Below are positions 15,179-21,531 of a stretch of DNA of 21,565 nt, piece after piece. The stretch covers positions 1 through 21,565 of IMG/VR virus record IMGVR_UViG_3300021137_000117. One strand, 5' to 3'. Position 1 is the first letter of the stretch, and each line of letters opens with the position of its first letter. Below the pieces are notes generated by a model. That model worked only from the letters and a program-made list of their open reading frames with translations, was not told the origin of the DNA and did no database searches. This DNA is from a virus. Made by a program: the position numbers and the translations under genes.

Positions 15179-17047
15179 TTACTGTCCTCCGCCACTCGGC
15201 CCAGCGCCGCCGATACCTGCACCTGCACCGCCTAGCATAGCTTGCAGAGCATTCATACCCCCGCCGACATCTGTTGCCGACAAATCTTTTGCTGCGCCAG
15301 TCAAAGCAGGGCCGATTTGCGTGGCCATGTGGCCCATTTGCTGCTGTTGAGCCGCTTGTGCGGCTTGCTGTGCTTTTGCATCACGCATTTTCAAAACCTC
15401 CTCCATCGGGCGGAAGATTTTTTTAGATACGCCAAGCTGCTCGCCGTATTCTTTCATCACTTCGTCATCGTCAATCAAATCGAGCACGCCCGGATTGACC
15501 GGCGCGAGTTTGCCTTGCAACGCCAGCAAGCGTTCAATGCCGGCTGTTGCGACTGCACGCTGCGCGAGAGCCAACATCGAAATATATTCGATCTGAATCT
15601 GCATTCCCTGCATTGAAGGTGGCATGGGCGGCAAAAGTTTTTTGCGCGCTAGGATCGAATAGACGCGCTTGATTGCAGGGCCAGCACCTTCATTTTGAAA
15701 ACGCTCAATAACGGGGCCGAGCACTTGCAGCTTTTCATTTTGACGCTGTGCAACTTCATAAGCGGTCATATCTTTGGTTGAACTGGCCAGCATTAAAAAC
15801 AGATCGTTGAAAAATCCGGTTTTAATGCGACCTTGAATTTGCATCAAATCATTTGTAATGCCGGGCAGCGCCTCGGCGCGAACTTCAAATACGGGCTTCA
15901 TTCCGTTACCCGGATTGGACGAATAAGTGATATGACCGGGCAAAATAGATGAAGGTTGGTTTTTCAACTCGATTGGCGCATTAAGCGGTGGCCGCACAAC
16001 TTTTTCAAGCAACTCGGCTTTACGTTTTGTTTCTTGCTGAAGCTGCATGATGTCGCCAAGAGCGTCCATTGCAGGTGAACGGCCATACGGATCGTTTGCA
16101 GAAATCCACCAGCGCGGCGCTATGAATGGCGCGTCTTTGAAACCACGTTTAGATAGCGGGAAGTCTGTCGAGGAACCCCAGATCCAGTAGACTTCTCGAT
16201 ATTTGAAATCTCCCTCGATCTTCCCAAACGCTTTTCCGTTGGGAGAGTCGATTTCGAAGTTTGGTTCGATGGCATGCGCGACGATCCTTTCTGTTTCAAG
16301 ATAAGATCCTTTATTTTGCCAGAGGGAGCGAACATCTTCAGGGCAGTTATCAAGACCGAACATTTCAACGATTTGCAAAATGTTCATCGTGAATTGGCGA
16401 TACAATGTTTCTGGACGGAAGGTGGAGCCGACGCCAATAAAATACTCGCCCACTACCGGATTGTAGCAGCGGATAATATCATCCTCATCTTCATAGATGA
16501 TCATCGGCGCTGTGCCGTAGATGGTCAAATCTTCAAACATCTGCGCGCCGGAGTCATAAAAGTTTGAATGTGCCATGACCGTGTATATCATCAACTCAAC
16601 GGCTTCAAACCAAAGTTGGCCGTCACGATCAAGTTCAACACTTCCGACAGGCTTCAATTTGAACCAAGGGCGGGATGGAGACATCAAACCGGCCATCATA
16701 CCGGCCGCACAAACGCGCGACGCATAAGTTGCTGTTGGATCAAGAATATTTTGATTGATCGGCAAACCGCGAGTCATAGAGTTTGCCACCGGCAGATCAA
16801 CACCGCCATTCGTCAACCATAAAGACCGACGAGGATTTATATACTGCGCGCACAAAGCCCAGTGCTGGATCCATGAAAAACGCCAGCTACGCATCATACT
16901 CAAACGAGTTTCGATGTGACCACGAAGAGAAGCCCAGTTCAGCTTTTCTTCAGGCGTCATATAAGCCATGGGTTCGCTGGTCGCAGCTTCTTCTATGAGA
17001 AGTCCCGGACCAGCCATTTCATAATGCGCGACTTCTTGTTCAGCCAT
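15179..17047 (-). CDS. Portal protein (T7-like head-to-tail connector)
   Basis: 622 residues. The N-terminal part (LSMMRSWRFSWIQHWALCAQ, YINPRRSL, then NQNILDPTATYASRVCAAGM followed by MAGLMSPSRPWFKL) is diagnostic of the T7-type head-tail connector family. GDIMQLQQETKRKAELLEK, PPLNAP and MTAYEVAQRQNEKLQVLGPV mark the wing/stem and crown parts. The C-terminal 80 residues are Gln/Ala-rich, then Gly-rich, a common low-complexity end. The portal forms the dodecameric DNA channel at one vertex, binds terminase during packaging and later the gp11-like adaptor. It lies five bases after a Pro-rich small gene and three bases before the next gene. Confidence 0.92.
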   Translation of the reverse strand: MAEQEVAHYEMAGPGLLIEEAATSEPMAYMTPEEKLNWASLRGHIETRLSMMRSWRFSWIQHWALCAQYINPRRSLWLTNGGVDLPVANSMTRGLPINQNILDPTATYASRVCAAGMMAGLMSPSRPWFKLKPVGSVELDRDGQLWFEAVELMIYTVMAHSNFYDSGAQMFEDLTIYGTAPMIIYEDEDDIIRCYNPVVGEYFIGVGSTFRPETLYRQFTMNILQIVEMFGLDNCPEDVRSLWQNKGSYLETERIVAHAIEPNFEIDSPNGKAFGKIEGDFKYREVYWIWGSSTDFPLSKRGFKDAPFIAPRWWISANDPYGRSPAMDALGDIMQLQQETKRKAELLEKVVRPPLNAPIELKNQPSSILPGHITYSSNPGNGMKPVFEVRAEALPGITNDLMQIQGRIKTGFFNDLFLMLASSTKDMTAYEVAQRQNEKLQVLGPVIERFQNEGAGPAIKRVYSILARKKLLPPMPPSMQGMQIQIEYISMLALAQRAVATAGIERLLALQGKLAPVNPGVLDLIDDDEVMKEYGEQLGVSKKIFRPMEEVLKMRDAKAQQAAQAAQQQQMGHMATQIGPALTGAAKDLSATDVGGGMNALQAMLGGAGAGIGGAGPSGGGQ

Positions 17048-17051
17048 GATC

Positions 17052-17264
17052 TCACTGACCTGTTAGAGATTTACCAGCGGTCGGAGTTGCCCCTACGCCC
17101 TGCCCGCCTGTAAACAGCGTGTTATCAAAACCACCACCGGCGGCAGCGGCTGATCGCATACGGGCGGCTTCACCTGTTGCAGCTGCCGAACCATTGGCCG
17201 CAGACGGAGGATTTGCACTTGGCGGTGGAGGAGGTGGCGCTGATGGTGGTGATAGAAAACCCAT
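17052..17264 (-). CDS. Pro-rich small phage protein
   Basis: 70 residues from ATG at 17264, with GGAG six bases upstream and one base after the preceding stop. The start MGFLSPPSAPPPPPPS, an Ala/Arg-rich middle (EAARMRSAAAAGGG) and an end GATPTAGKSLTGQ match a short protein seen before the portal in many podophages. Function is unknown to me. The composition implies disorder. A longer frame to 17285 lies inside the upstream gene and is less likely. Confidence 0.7.
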   Translation of the reverse strand: MGFLSPPSAPPPPPPSANPPSAANGSAAATGEAARMRSAAAAGGGFDNTLFTGGQGVGATPTAGKSLTGQ

Positions 17265-17265
17265 A

Positions 17266-17532
17266 TTAAGCTCCAAAAATAACAAGAAATGCAGCTACAG
17301 TGGACAATACAACAGAAGCCAATGAAAGCATCACACCTGACATGCTACGTTCTTTTGCACCCCAGAATGAATCAGATACGTCTGATTGATACGAAAGATG
17401 TGCCAGACCGACCGCAATCAAAATTATAGCCATTGCCCAATGGTTATCGCGCTCTAAGCAGCGAATAAATACCATACTCGTAAACAGTGCGCCATATAGA
17501 TGCAAACCAAAAATGTTTCCGTTGTAAGACAT
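17266..17532 (-). CDS. Small membrane protein with three transmembrane segments (candidate holin)
   Basis: 88 residues from ATG at 17532, overlapping the upstream stop as TGATG; GGGG lies about nine bases before it. Three hydrophobic segments are visible at about residues 7-26, 32-49 and 64-87, the last ending at the C-terminus. Size and topology fit a class I holin, which times lysis by making holes in the inner membrane. However, no endolysin or spanin gene is next to it and charged C-terminal residues typical of many holins are absent. A virion or superinfection-related membrane protein is also possible. Confidence 0.6.
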   Translation of the reverse strand: MSYNGNIFGLHLYGALFTSMVFIRCLERDNHWAMAIILIAVGLAHLSYQSDVSDSFWGAKERSMSGVMLSLASVVLSTVAAFLVIFGA

Positions 17533-17762
17533 CACACAACACCCCAATTTGAAGCTGACGGATCGTAATCAGAGGAGTGAGTTGTGACCCGCTCCATTTT
17601 CATTTCGACATTTATATATGCCAATCCGATATGATCAAGATCCCGAACTTCACGTTCTGCGCGTTCGATTGACCAATTATAACGCATAGCGAGATAATTG
17701 AGAAGCACTTCCTGTTTTTCGGCAGCCATCTTATCAAAAGCGGATAGGTGTGCTGAACTCAT
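17532..17762 (-). CDS. Hypothetical small protein
   Basis: 76 residues from ATG at 17762, overlapping the upstream stop by four bases (ATGA). The protein is amphipathic and helical in its first half (EKQEVLLNYLAMRYNWSIER, AEREVRDLDHIGLAYINVEM) and polar at the end. No family is recognised. It lies in the terminase-portal interval and is coupled at both ends by overlapping stop and start codons. Confidence 0.6.
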   Translation of the reverse strand: MSSAHLSAFDKMAAEKQEVLLNYLAMRYNWSIERAEREVRDLDHIGLAYINVEMKMERVTTHSSDYDPSASNWGVV

Positions 17763-18325
17763 CGGGAACCACCACCCTTAAATCCGAGATGCCGGTAATT
17801 CTCGCGCACCACATTCCCAACGCCATCACCGGTGTGATGACCTGCACCTTTGGTATTTGCGACACCCGCCGGTCGCGTATAAGAACCGGCCAACATCTTA
17901 GGCAAAGGTTTATATTCGCGCGAAGCGGTTTCGATCTGACGCACTCCCAAACCCATCAAAGCAGCCAATTCGTTTGAAGCGATACCGCCATCCGCATCGG
18001 CAGGAACTTCAAAATCATCGTCAACAACATCATCGTCGTAATAAGTTTCTTCAGGCTCAGGTTCGGGTGCAGGCGCAGCTTGCAATATGCGAGTAGGCGC
18101 GCCCTGAATTTGCGGTGGCAGCGCTGGCCGAGGCCGTGGCCGATCAATCGGTACTTCGGCGGCTTGCATTGATGCCGCAGAAATATTATTGCGGCGCTGA
18201 CGCACCAACATACGCATAAACGATGACGCATCAAGCCCAAGCATATCGGCTTCAGTCTCAATCCATGCTGCGTCCTCACCGGACAAACGCACCATCATGC
18301 GTGTGCTATTCGAATCTTTGCTCAT
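17759..18325 (-). CDS. Ribbon-helix-helix protein with a long disordered tail
   Basis: 188 residues from ATG at 18325, overlapping the terminase stop (ATGA) with GGGAG upstream. Residues about 8-45 resemble an Arc/MetJ-type ribbon-helix-helix: a short strand RMMVRLSG, then helix EDAAWIETEADMLGL, a turn, and helix DASSFMRMLVRQRR. Such domains bind DNA as dimers through the strand. Residues 57-115 are Pro-rich then strongly acidic (DDDVVDDDFEV). The C-terminus has a conserved-looking NYRHLGFKGGGSR end. Placement between terminase and portal suggests a packaging or late-regulation role, but this is inference. Confidence 0.65.
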   Translation of the reverse strand: MSKDSNSTRMMVRLSGEDAAWIETEADMLGLDASSFMRMLVRQRRNNISAASMQAAEVPIDRPRPRPALPPQIQGAPTRILQAAPAPEPEPEETYYDDDVVDDDFEVPADADGGIASNELAALMGLGVRQIETASREYKPLPKMLAGSYTRPAGVANTKGAGHHTGDGVGNVVRENYRHLGFKGGGSR

Positions 18326-19161
18326 TGTAATGTACTCCCTTTATCAATCATCCAACCCTCCGCCATCGGCGTATAATCAATCTGGTGCTTAGAATGCGTA
18401 ACCAATTTACCCCATTCTTCGCGCGGGCTTTGAGACGCAGCGGTAATGCCGCTTCGCACCAGATAGCGCGTCGCATCCATCGCGTGATCATTCTCTTTAA
18501 CGACTTTGCCGTTTCGGTCGCGCCGATAAATGCGGAACTCGGCCAGCCAATTTCGCATCGAGCGAAACACTTTTAATCGGCCAGTTGATAACCGCTGCCA
18601 AACATCAAAGATGCCGGCCTCAACCGCATTGTCAGCGGGAGTCAAATGCAAACCCAAATTCGTATATGACACCAGCAATTGTTGGCCATCGTGTTGCGCG
18701 CGACCGCGAGATGCCGGATCAATCACGCCGGGTATCCATCGGCCTCGTGCCATAATCGACTGAACGTGAATTGCCGGATCGGCTTGACCCCGATAATGCT
18801 CGGCGTACAAATAGACCGTATCATTGTCAACATCGACCGCGCCCCAGATCGCTGCCGTCCGGTTCCAACCTACGTCTAATCCGTAGACTTTGGTAAAATG
18901 CAGTGGAATATCGAAAGGATCCACAAGGATGTCATCTTCGGATATAGGATAGATAGATCCAGAACCCAGTTCTGGTATTCCTCGTGTACGGCTTTCACGC
19001 TGGTGGGGAGGAATTGCAGCATACAGATCATCCTTCTGCTTTTTGGTCAGATGTGGTGCTTCATCCCATGATACCTGAACGCAAAACCTTGACATCTTAT
19101 GATCCATCCCCGGTTTCATTGGCCGGTGCCATGTGCGGTAAGAACCGCAGCGCAACTTCAC
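18322..19161 (-). CDS. terL: Terminase large subunit, C-terminal nuclease part (second frame)
   Basis: The nuclease half of the large terminase. After the overlap region the sequence reads SRFCVQVSWDEAPHLTKKQK, AIPPHQRESRTRGIPELGSG and SIYPIS, all typical of the link between ATPase and nuclease domains. Acidic metal-binding candidates are D96 in GLDVGWN, D148 in VIDPASRG, and D225 or D229 in NDHAMDATRYL (numbering from the GTG at 19161). That GTG directly follows an in-frame TGA and encodes no known terminase sequence, so it is probably not a real start. The ATPase half is in the preceding frame; the combined product would be about 507 residues, normal for TerL. Either a +1 shift joins them, an assembly error separates them, or the gene is broken. 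Confidence 0.85.
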   Translation of the reverse strand: MKLRCGSYRTWHRPMKPGMDHKMSRFCVQVSWDEAPHLTKKQKDDLYAAIPPHQRESRTRGIPELGSGSIYPISEDDILVDPFDIPLHFTKVYGLDVGWNRTAAIWGAVDVDNDTVYLYAEHYRGQADPAIHVQSIMARGRWIPGVIDPASRGRAQHDGQQLLVSYTNLGLHLTPADNAVEAGIFDVWQRLSTGRLKVFRSMRNWLAEFRIYRRDRNGKVVKENDHAMDATRYLVRSGITAASQSPREEWGKLVTHSKHQIDYTPMAEGWMIDKGSTLQ

Positions 19162-19164
19162 TCA
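19097..19164 (-). other. +1 frame transition window in terL with GGGG slippery candidate
   Basis: The first frame stops at 19097 and the second is closed by TGA at 19164-19162, so a join must occur between these points. The minus-strand text ACC GGG GAT in the first frame becomes CCG GGG ATG in the second. The GGGG run (plus-strand CCCC at 19108-19111) allows a Gly tRNA to slip +1 from GGG to GGG, 3 codons before the TAA. The same spot is where a one-G length error would produce the split. Confidence 0.55.
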
Positions 19165-19846
19165 AACCCTTCAAAGGTGTGAAGGTGCACATCATAATAC
19201 CATTTGTTGTCATCAAACGCATCAGACATTCATCGTAAACATCGGCGGGCGGTTCTTCGTCCAGCCAGATCACATGCTTGGCCGTACCCTGAAATTTTGC
19301 GCGGCCAGATTCAGACGATTTCAAACCAATCGTGCTGACGCCACCAGACTTATGCCTCACCCGAAATGTATCGACCGCTTCTGCGATACCTTGTCGCCGT
19401 GTTGGTTCACCATCAAGGCAGCGATATGGTATCATACCTGTGCCAAAATCGCCAAATCGCCCTAACAGTGCAAACTGGATAATATCGCGGGTGGTTTCGT
19501 TCGTATCACCGGCTGCCCACATATCACATGGGGCTTCAAACCTTCGGCCTGTCCACCAATCGGGGTATTCACCGGTGGCGTGTAATGTGGTTTCAAAGCT
19601 GCCGCCGATTGTCTTGCCGGAACGGTTGCCGCCCATGAACGCACGTTCTTGATGCTCTGCACCAGCGGCGAAGAACTCAAGATGCTTCCGGTACAATTCT
19701 CGACGGAACGGCCCGCTATTCGGGAAGTATGTTGAGATTGCGTTGCGGCGCATCCTTAACGTCAACTCGGCCTGTAGCTTCTCCTGTAGAGCCAACAGCT
19801 GAGACGGATTTAATATTTGCAAGGATGTTGACAATTTCTTCGTCAC
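19097..19846 (-). CDS. terL: Terminase large subunit, N-terminal ATPase part (first frame)
   Basis: 249 codons of the packaging motor ATPase. Walker A is GGNRSGKT at residues 72-79; Walker B is HVIWLDEE at 191-198 with D196 and E197; the coupling motif is CTFTP at 220-224. The frame ends at TAA (19099-19097) just where the ATPase-nuclease linker should continue, and the nuclease half follows in the +1 frame. Translation probably starts at GTG 19846, since a stop precedes it, or at ATG 19753 (residue 32). The GTG start overlaps the end of the small terminase gene by 131 bases, the ATG by 38. In the cell the subunit would dock on the portal and pump DNA by ATP hydrolysis. Confidence 0.87.
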   Translation of the reverse strand: MTKKLSTSLQILNPSQLLALQEKLQAELTLRMRRNAISTYFPNSGPFRRELYRKHLEFFAAGAEHQERAFMGGNRSGKTIGGSFETTLHATGEYPDWWTGRRFEAPCDMWAAGDTNETTRDIIQFALLGRFGDFGTGMIPYRCLDGEPTRRQGIAEAVDTFRVRHKSGGVSTIGLKSSESGRAKFQGTAKHVIWLDEEPPADVYDECLMRLMTTNGIMMCTFTPLKGLSEVALRFLPHMAPANETGDGS

Positions 19847-20534
19847 TCATTTCAGTTAGTGGAGCCGGAGCGACTTGAATATCGCGCGGTAGCAGGGACG
19901 CAACAACTTTTAAATAATCCTGTGGCCGATCTCGGCGCACGATCTTCAAAACGGCCAGACCGTGTGTCTCCCAATCCGAATAGACATCCTCTAAAAACCG
20001 CGCCGACAAAACTTTCTTGTTTGTGCTTGCGCGGCGGTTCAAATCCGTCATGTTTGTAGAGCGCGCCGGCAATTGCACCAAGCCCTGAACAACTTCGGCC
20101 TCGCCGTCCTTCTTCGCCACTTTTCGACGCGGCGGGATTAAAACAGCATCAACCGTTTCACCGGCAACACCAGCCTCGCGCTCATGCTCTTCGGCCAGAT
20201 CACGCAAGAACTGCTCTTTCCGTTGCGCCTTCGCACCTGCAATATCCGCTGCTTTGGCCATGCGATTTTCAACTATCCAATCTTTAATTAAATGAGCGCC
20301 TTTACGAGATGAGCGTTCTTGCCATTTTCGAGTGCGCGTACTTTCGATACGCGCAAGCTCCTCTTCGGTCATCCGGTTCAGATTAAATCGGTATATCTTA
20401 TTACGAGCACCTTCAATCGCTGAATCAAAATACCCTTGATCTACCAATTTTTTTAAAACATCCCGACGGCGTTTAAGCAGGGAACTTACCGCGCCTAAAG
20501 AAAGCCAACCTTCGGGAAATTTCAAATCAGACAT
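19716..20534 (-). CDS. terS: Terminase small subunit (putative)
   Basis: 272 residues from ATG at 20534, overlapping the preceding stop (TAATG). The N-terminal 55 residues look like a helix-turn-helix (LSLGAVSSLLKRRRDVLKKL, VDQGYFDS), fitting recognition of the packaging site. A long charged helical region follows (IESTRTRKWQERSSRKGAHL). The late block FLEDVYSDWETHGLAVLKIV and DRPQDYLKVVASLLPRDI is typical of small terminases of alphaproteobacterial phages and prophages. It lies directly before the ATPase gene, its partner. The last 44 codons are overlapped by the large-subunit frame. The assignment rests on the late block and synteny. Confidence 0.75.
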   Translation of the reverse strand: MSDLKFPEGWLSLGAVSSLLKRRRDVLKKLVDQGYFDSAIEGARNKIYRFNLNRMTEEELARIESTRTRKWQERSSRKGAHLIKDWIVENRMAKAADIAGAKAQRKEQFLRDLAEEHEREAGVAGETVDAVLIPPRRKVAKKDGEAEVVQGLVQLPARSTNMTDLNRRASTNKKVLSARFLEDVYSDWETHGLAVLKIVRRDRPQDYLKVVASLLPRDIQVAPAPLTEMSDEEIVNILANIKSVSAVGSTGEATGRVDVKDAPQRNLNILPE

Positions 20535-20779
20535 TACACCACAGGTACAGCTTCAACAGGCACAATAACTTCAGGAACAACCGGAGTTGCAGTGCTGGCC
20601 GAAACAACAAGAGCGTGTTCGGCCACAAAAGCGTCCAGCTTACCCAATCCGGCGATAACTTCGGCTACGTTGCCGTCCAGAACTGCCGAACTGCGGCTGG
20701 CGACTCCAGCAGCTAGGTGGGAAGCGGCAGACTGGACGGCGGTGCGAATATTTTCAAGAGCAATCAGAACATCAGACAT
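20534..20779 (-). CDS. Hypothetical small Ala/Val-rich protein
   Basis: 81 residues from ATG at 20779, with GAGAGG five bases upstream. The first 60 residues look helical and Ala-rich (ALENIRTAVQSAASHLAAG, EVIAGLGKLDAFVAEHA); the last 20 are Val/Pro-rich and extended (PEVIVPVEAVPVV). No family is recognised. It is coupled to the small terminase gene by a one-base stop/start overlap, so a packaging-related role is possible. The 36 bases between it and the gcrA-like stop hold no clear terminator. Confidence 0.6.
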   Translation of the reverse strand: MSDVLIALENIRTAVQSAASHLAAGVASRSSAVLDGNVAEVIAGLGKLDAFVAEHALVVSASTATPVVPEVIVPVEAVPVV

Positions 20780-20815
20780 TTTAGCCTCTCAAATTAAAAC
20801 TAAACATAATATAGT

Positions 20816-21373
20816 TCATTCCGGACGATGCTGCAATGGTGCAACGCCGGACACTTTCGGCGGGATGATGTATCCAAGTTGCATGTGAGCCGTACAATAT
20901 GGTTTTCTGATGCGTAAATCCGCCGTTGCAGCTCCGCAATACAACTCCACCGCATCAAGCGAACCGCCCAAAGGCCACCGACACGTTCGACTACCTATTT
21001 CACTCAGCGGAATACCGATTATCCCTTCAACATCAAATCTATTCAGCTCTGGAACGACCGCAACTTTAATATTTGGCTCTATTTTCGTCTTTTGACGCCG
21101 AAATTGCGAAGGTTTTTGCACAATTTTTGCATTTTTCCGATTTATTTTTGGTATCTCCACCGAAATACTCGGATCGTCGGCCAGTTTGGCCAAAATTACA
21201 TGCAACTCTTCTGGGTTATACCGATCTAAACGACCGGCCACAGACGATCTGGTTCGGCCTAGGGCATGTGCAATTTCAGAATAGTGTGCATTGCGACTTT
21301 TCATTTTGAAAAGGGTCGCTTCATCGTCCTCTGACCAAGGTCGAGGTCGTGGGAAATCTCGAATAACTGCCAT
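20816..21373 (-). CDS. gcrA-like: GcrA-family transcriptional regulator
   Basis: 185 residues from ATG at 21373 (no strong ribosome-binding site). Residues about 11-52 (RPWSEDDEATLFKMKSRNAH, YSEIAHALGRTRSSVAGRL) are the Myb-like helix-turn-helix start seen in GcrA. A basic linker follows (KINRKNAKIVQKPSQFRRQK). The C-terminal part has SRTCRWPLGG, LYCGAA, and KPYCTAHMQLGYI, matching the CRWP...CG...PYC..H pattern of the GcrA domain that contacts sigma-70. Caulobacter GcrA is about 173 residues and activates promoters with CcrM-methylated GANTC. As first gene of the late operon it could steer host RNA polymerase to late phage or host promoters; that is inference. Confidence 0.85.
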   Translation of the reverse strand: MAVIRDFPRPRPWSEDDEATLFKMKSRNAHYSEIAHALGRTRSSVAGRLDRYNPEELHVILAKLADDPSISVEIPKINRKNAKIVQKPSQFRRQKTKIEPNIKVAVVPELNRFDVEGIIGIPLSEIGSRTCRWPLGGSLDAVELYCGAATADLRIRKPYCTAHMQLGYIIPPKVSGVAPLQHRPE

Positions 21374-21435
21374 TCACGATGCGTAGATGCGATAGTGCGG
21401 GTTGTCAAGAGGTTTGGGTGTGCGGAGCGGATAGG

Positions 21436-21464
21436 TCGGATAAGTCAAATAGACAAGATGTCAA
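21436..21464 (-). promoter_or_regulatory. Possible leftward promoter for the late operon
   Basis: On the minus strand, TTGACA (21464-21459) is a perfect -35 hexamer; 16 bases later TATCCG (21442-21437) is a weak -10. It would start transcription about 60 bases before the gcrA-like gene. The -35 lies inside the first dyad, so a dyad-binding protein would block it. The -10 is poor, hence the low confidence. Confidence 0.3.
21450..21464. promoter_or_regulatory. Operator-like dyad, copy 1
   Basis: TAGACAAGATGTCAA is a 15-base element with 6-base arms TAGACA and TGTCAA around a 3-base spacer; one arm base differs from perfect symmetry. It repeats copy 2 at 21517-21531, 67 bases away. The binding protein is unknown. 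Confidence 0.5.
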
Positions 21465-21491
21465 AAGTTTAAAATGTAAAAATTTAAAAAT

Positions 21492-21519
21492 TTGAGGGGT
21501 GTCGGGGCTTCTCTATTAG
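21492..21519 (+). promoter_or_regulatory. Possible rightward promoter
   Basis: TTGAGG (21492-21497), a 16-base spacer and TATTAG (21514-21519) give 4 of 6 matches in each hexamer. The -10 overlaps dyad copy 2. It would serve genes beyond the right edge, which cannot be seen. Confidence 0.2.
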
Positions 21520-21531
21520 ACAACATGTCTA
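21517..21531. promoter_or_regulatory. Operator-like dyad, copy 2 (perfect)
   Basis: TAGACAACATGTCTA has perfect 6-base arms (TAGACA/TGTCTA) around ACA, a layout typical of a site for a dimeric repressor or activator. The ribbon-helix-helix protein at 17759-18325 and the GcrA-like protein are in-window candidates; a regulator outside the window is as likely. Confidence 0.55.

Noticed and set aside
17119-17260. GC-rich repeat-like stretch (GGTGGAGGAGGTGG)
   Set aside because: It simply encodes the poly-Pro run of the small protein at 17052-17264; not an independent repeat element.
18322-19161. Terminase nuclease half as an independent gene starting at GTG 19161
   Set aside because: The first 17 or so codons duplicate, in another frame, the coding sequence of the ATPase half and lack family resemblance; no ribosome-binding site is seen, so a joined product or broken gene fits better.
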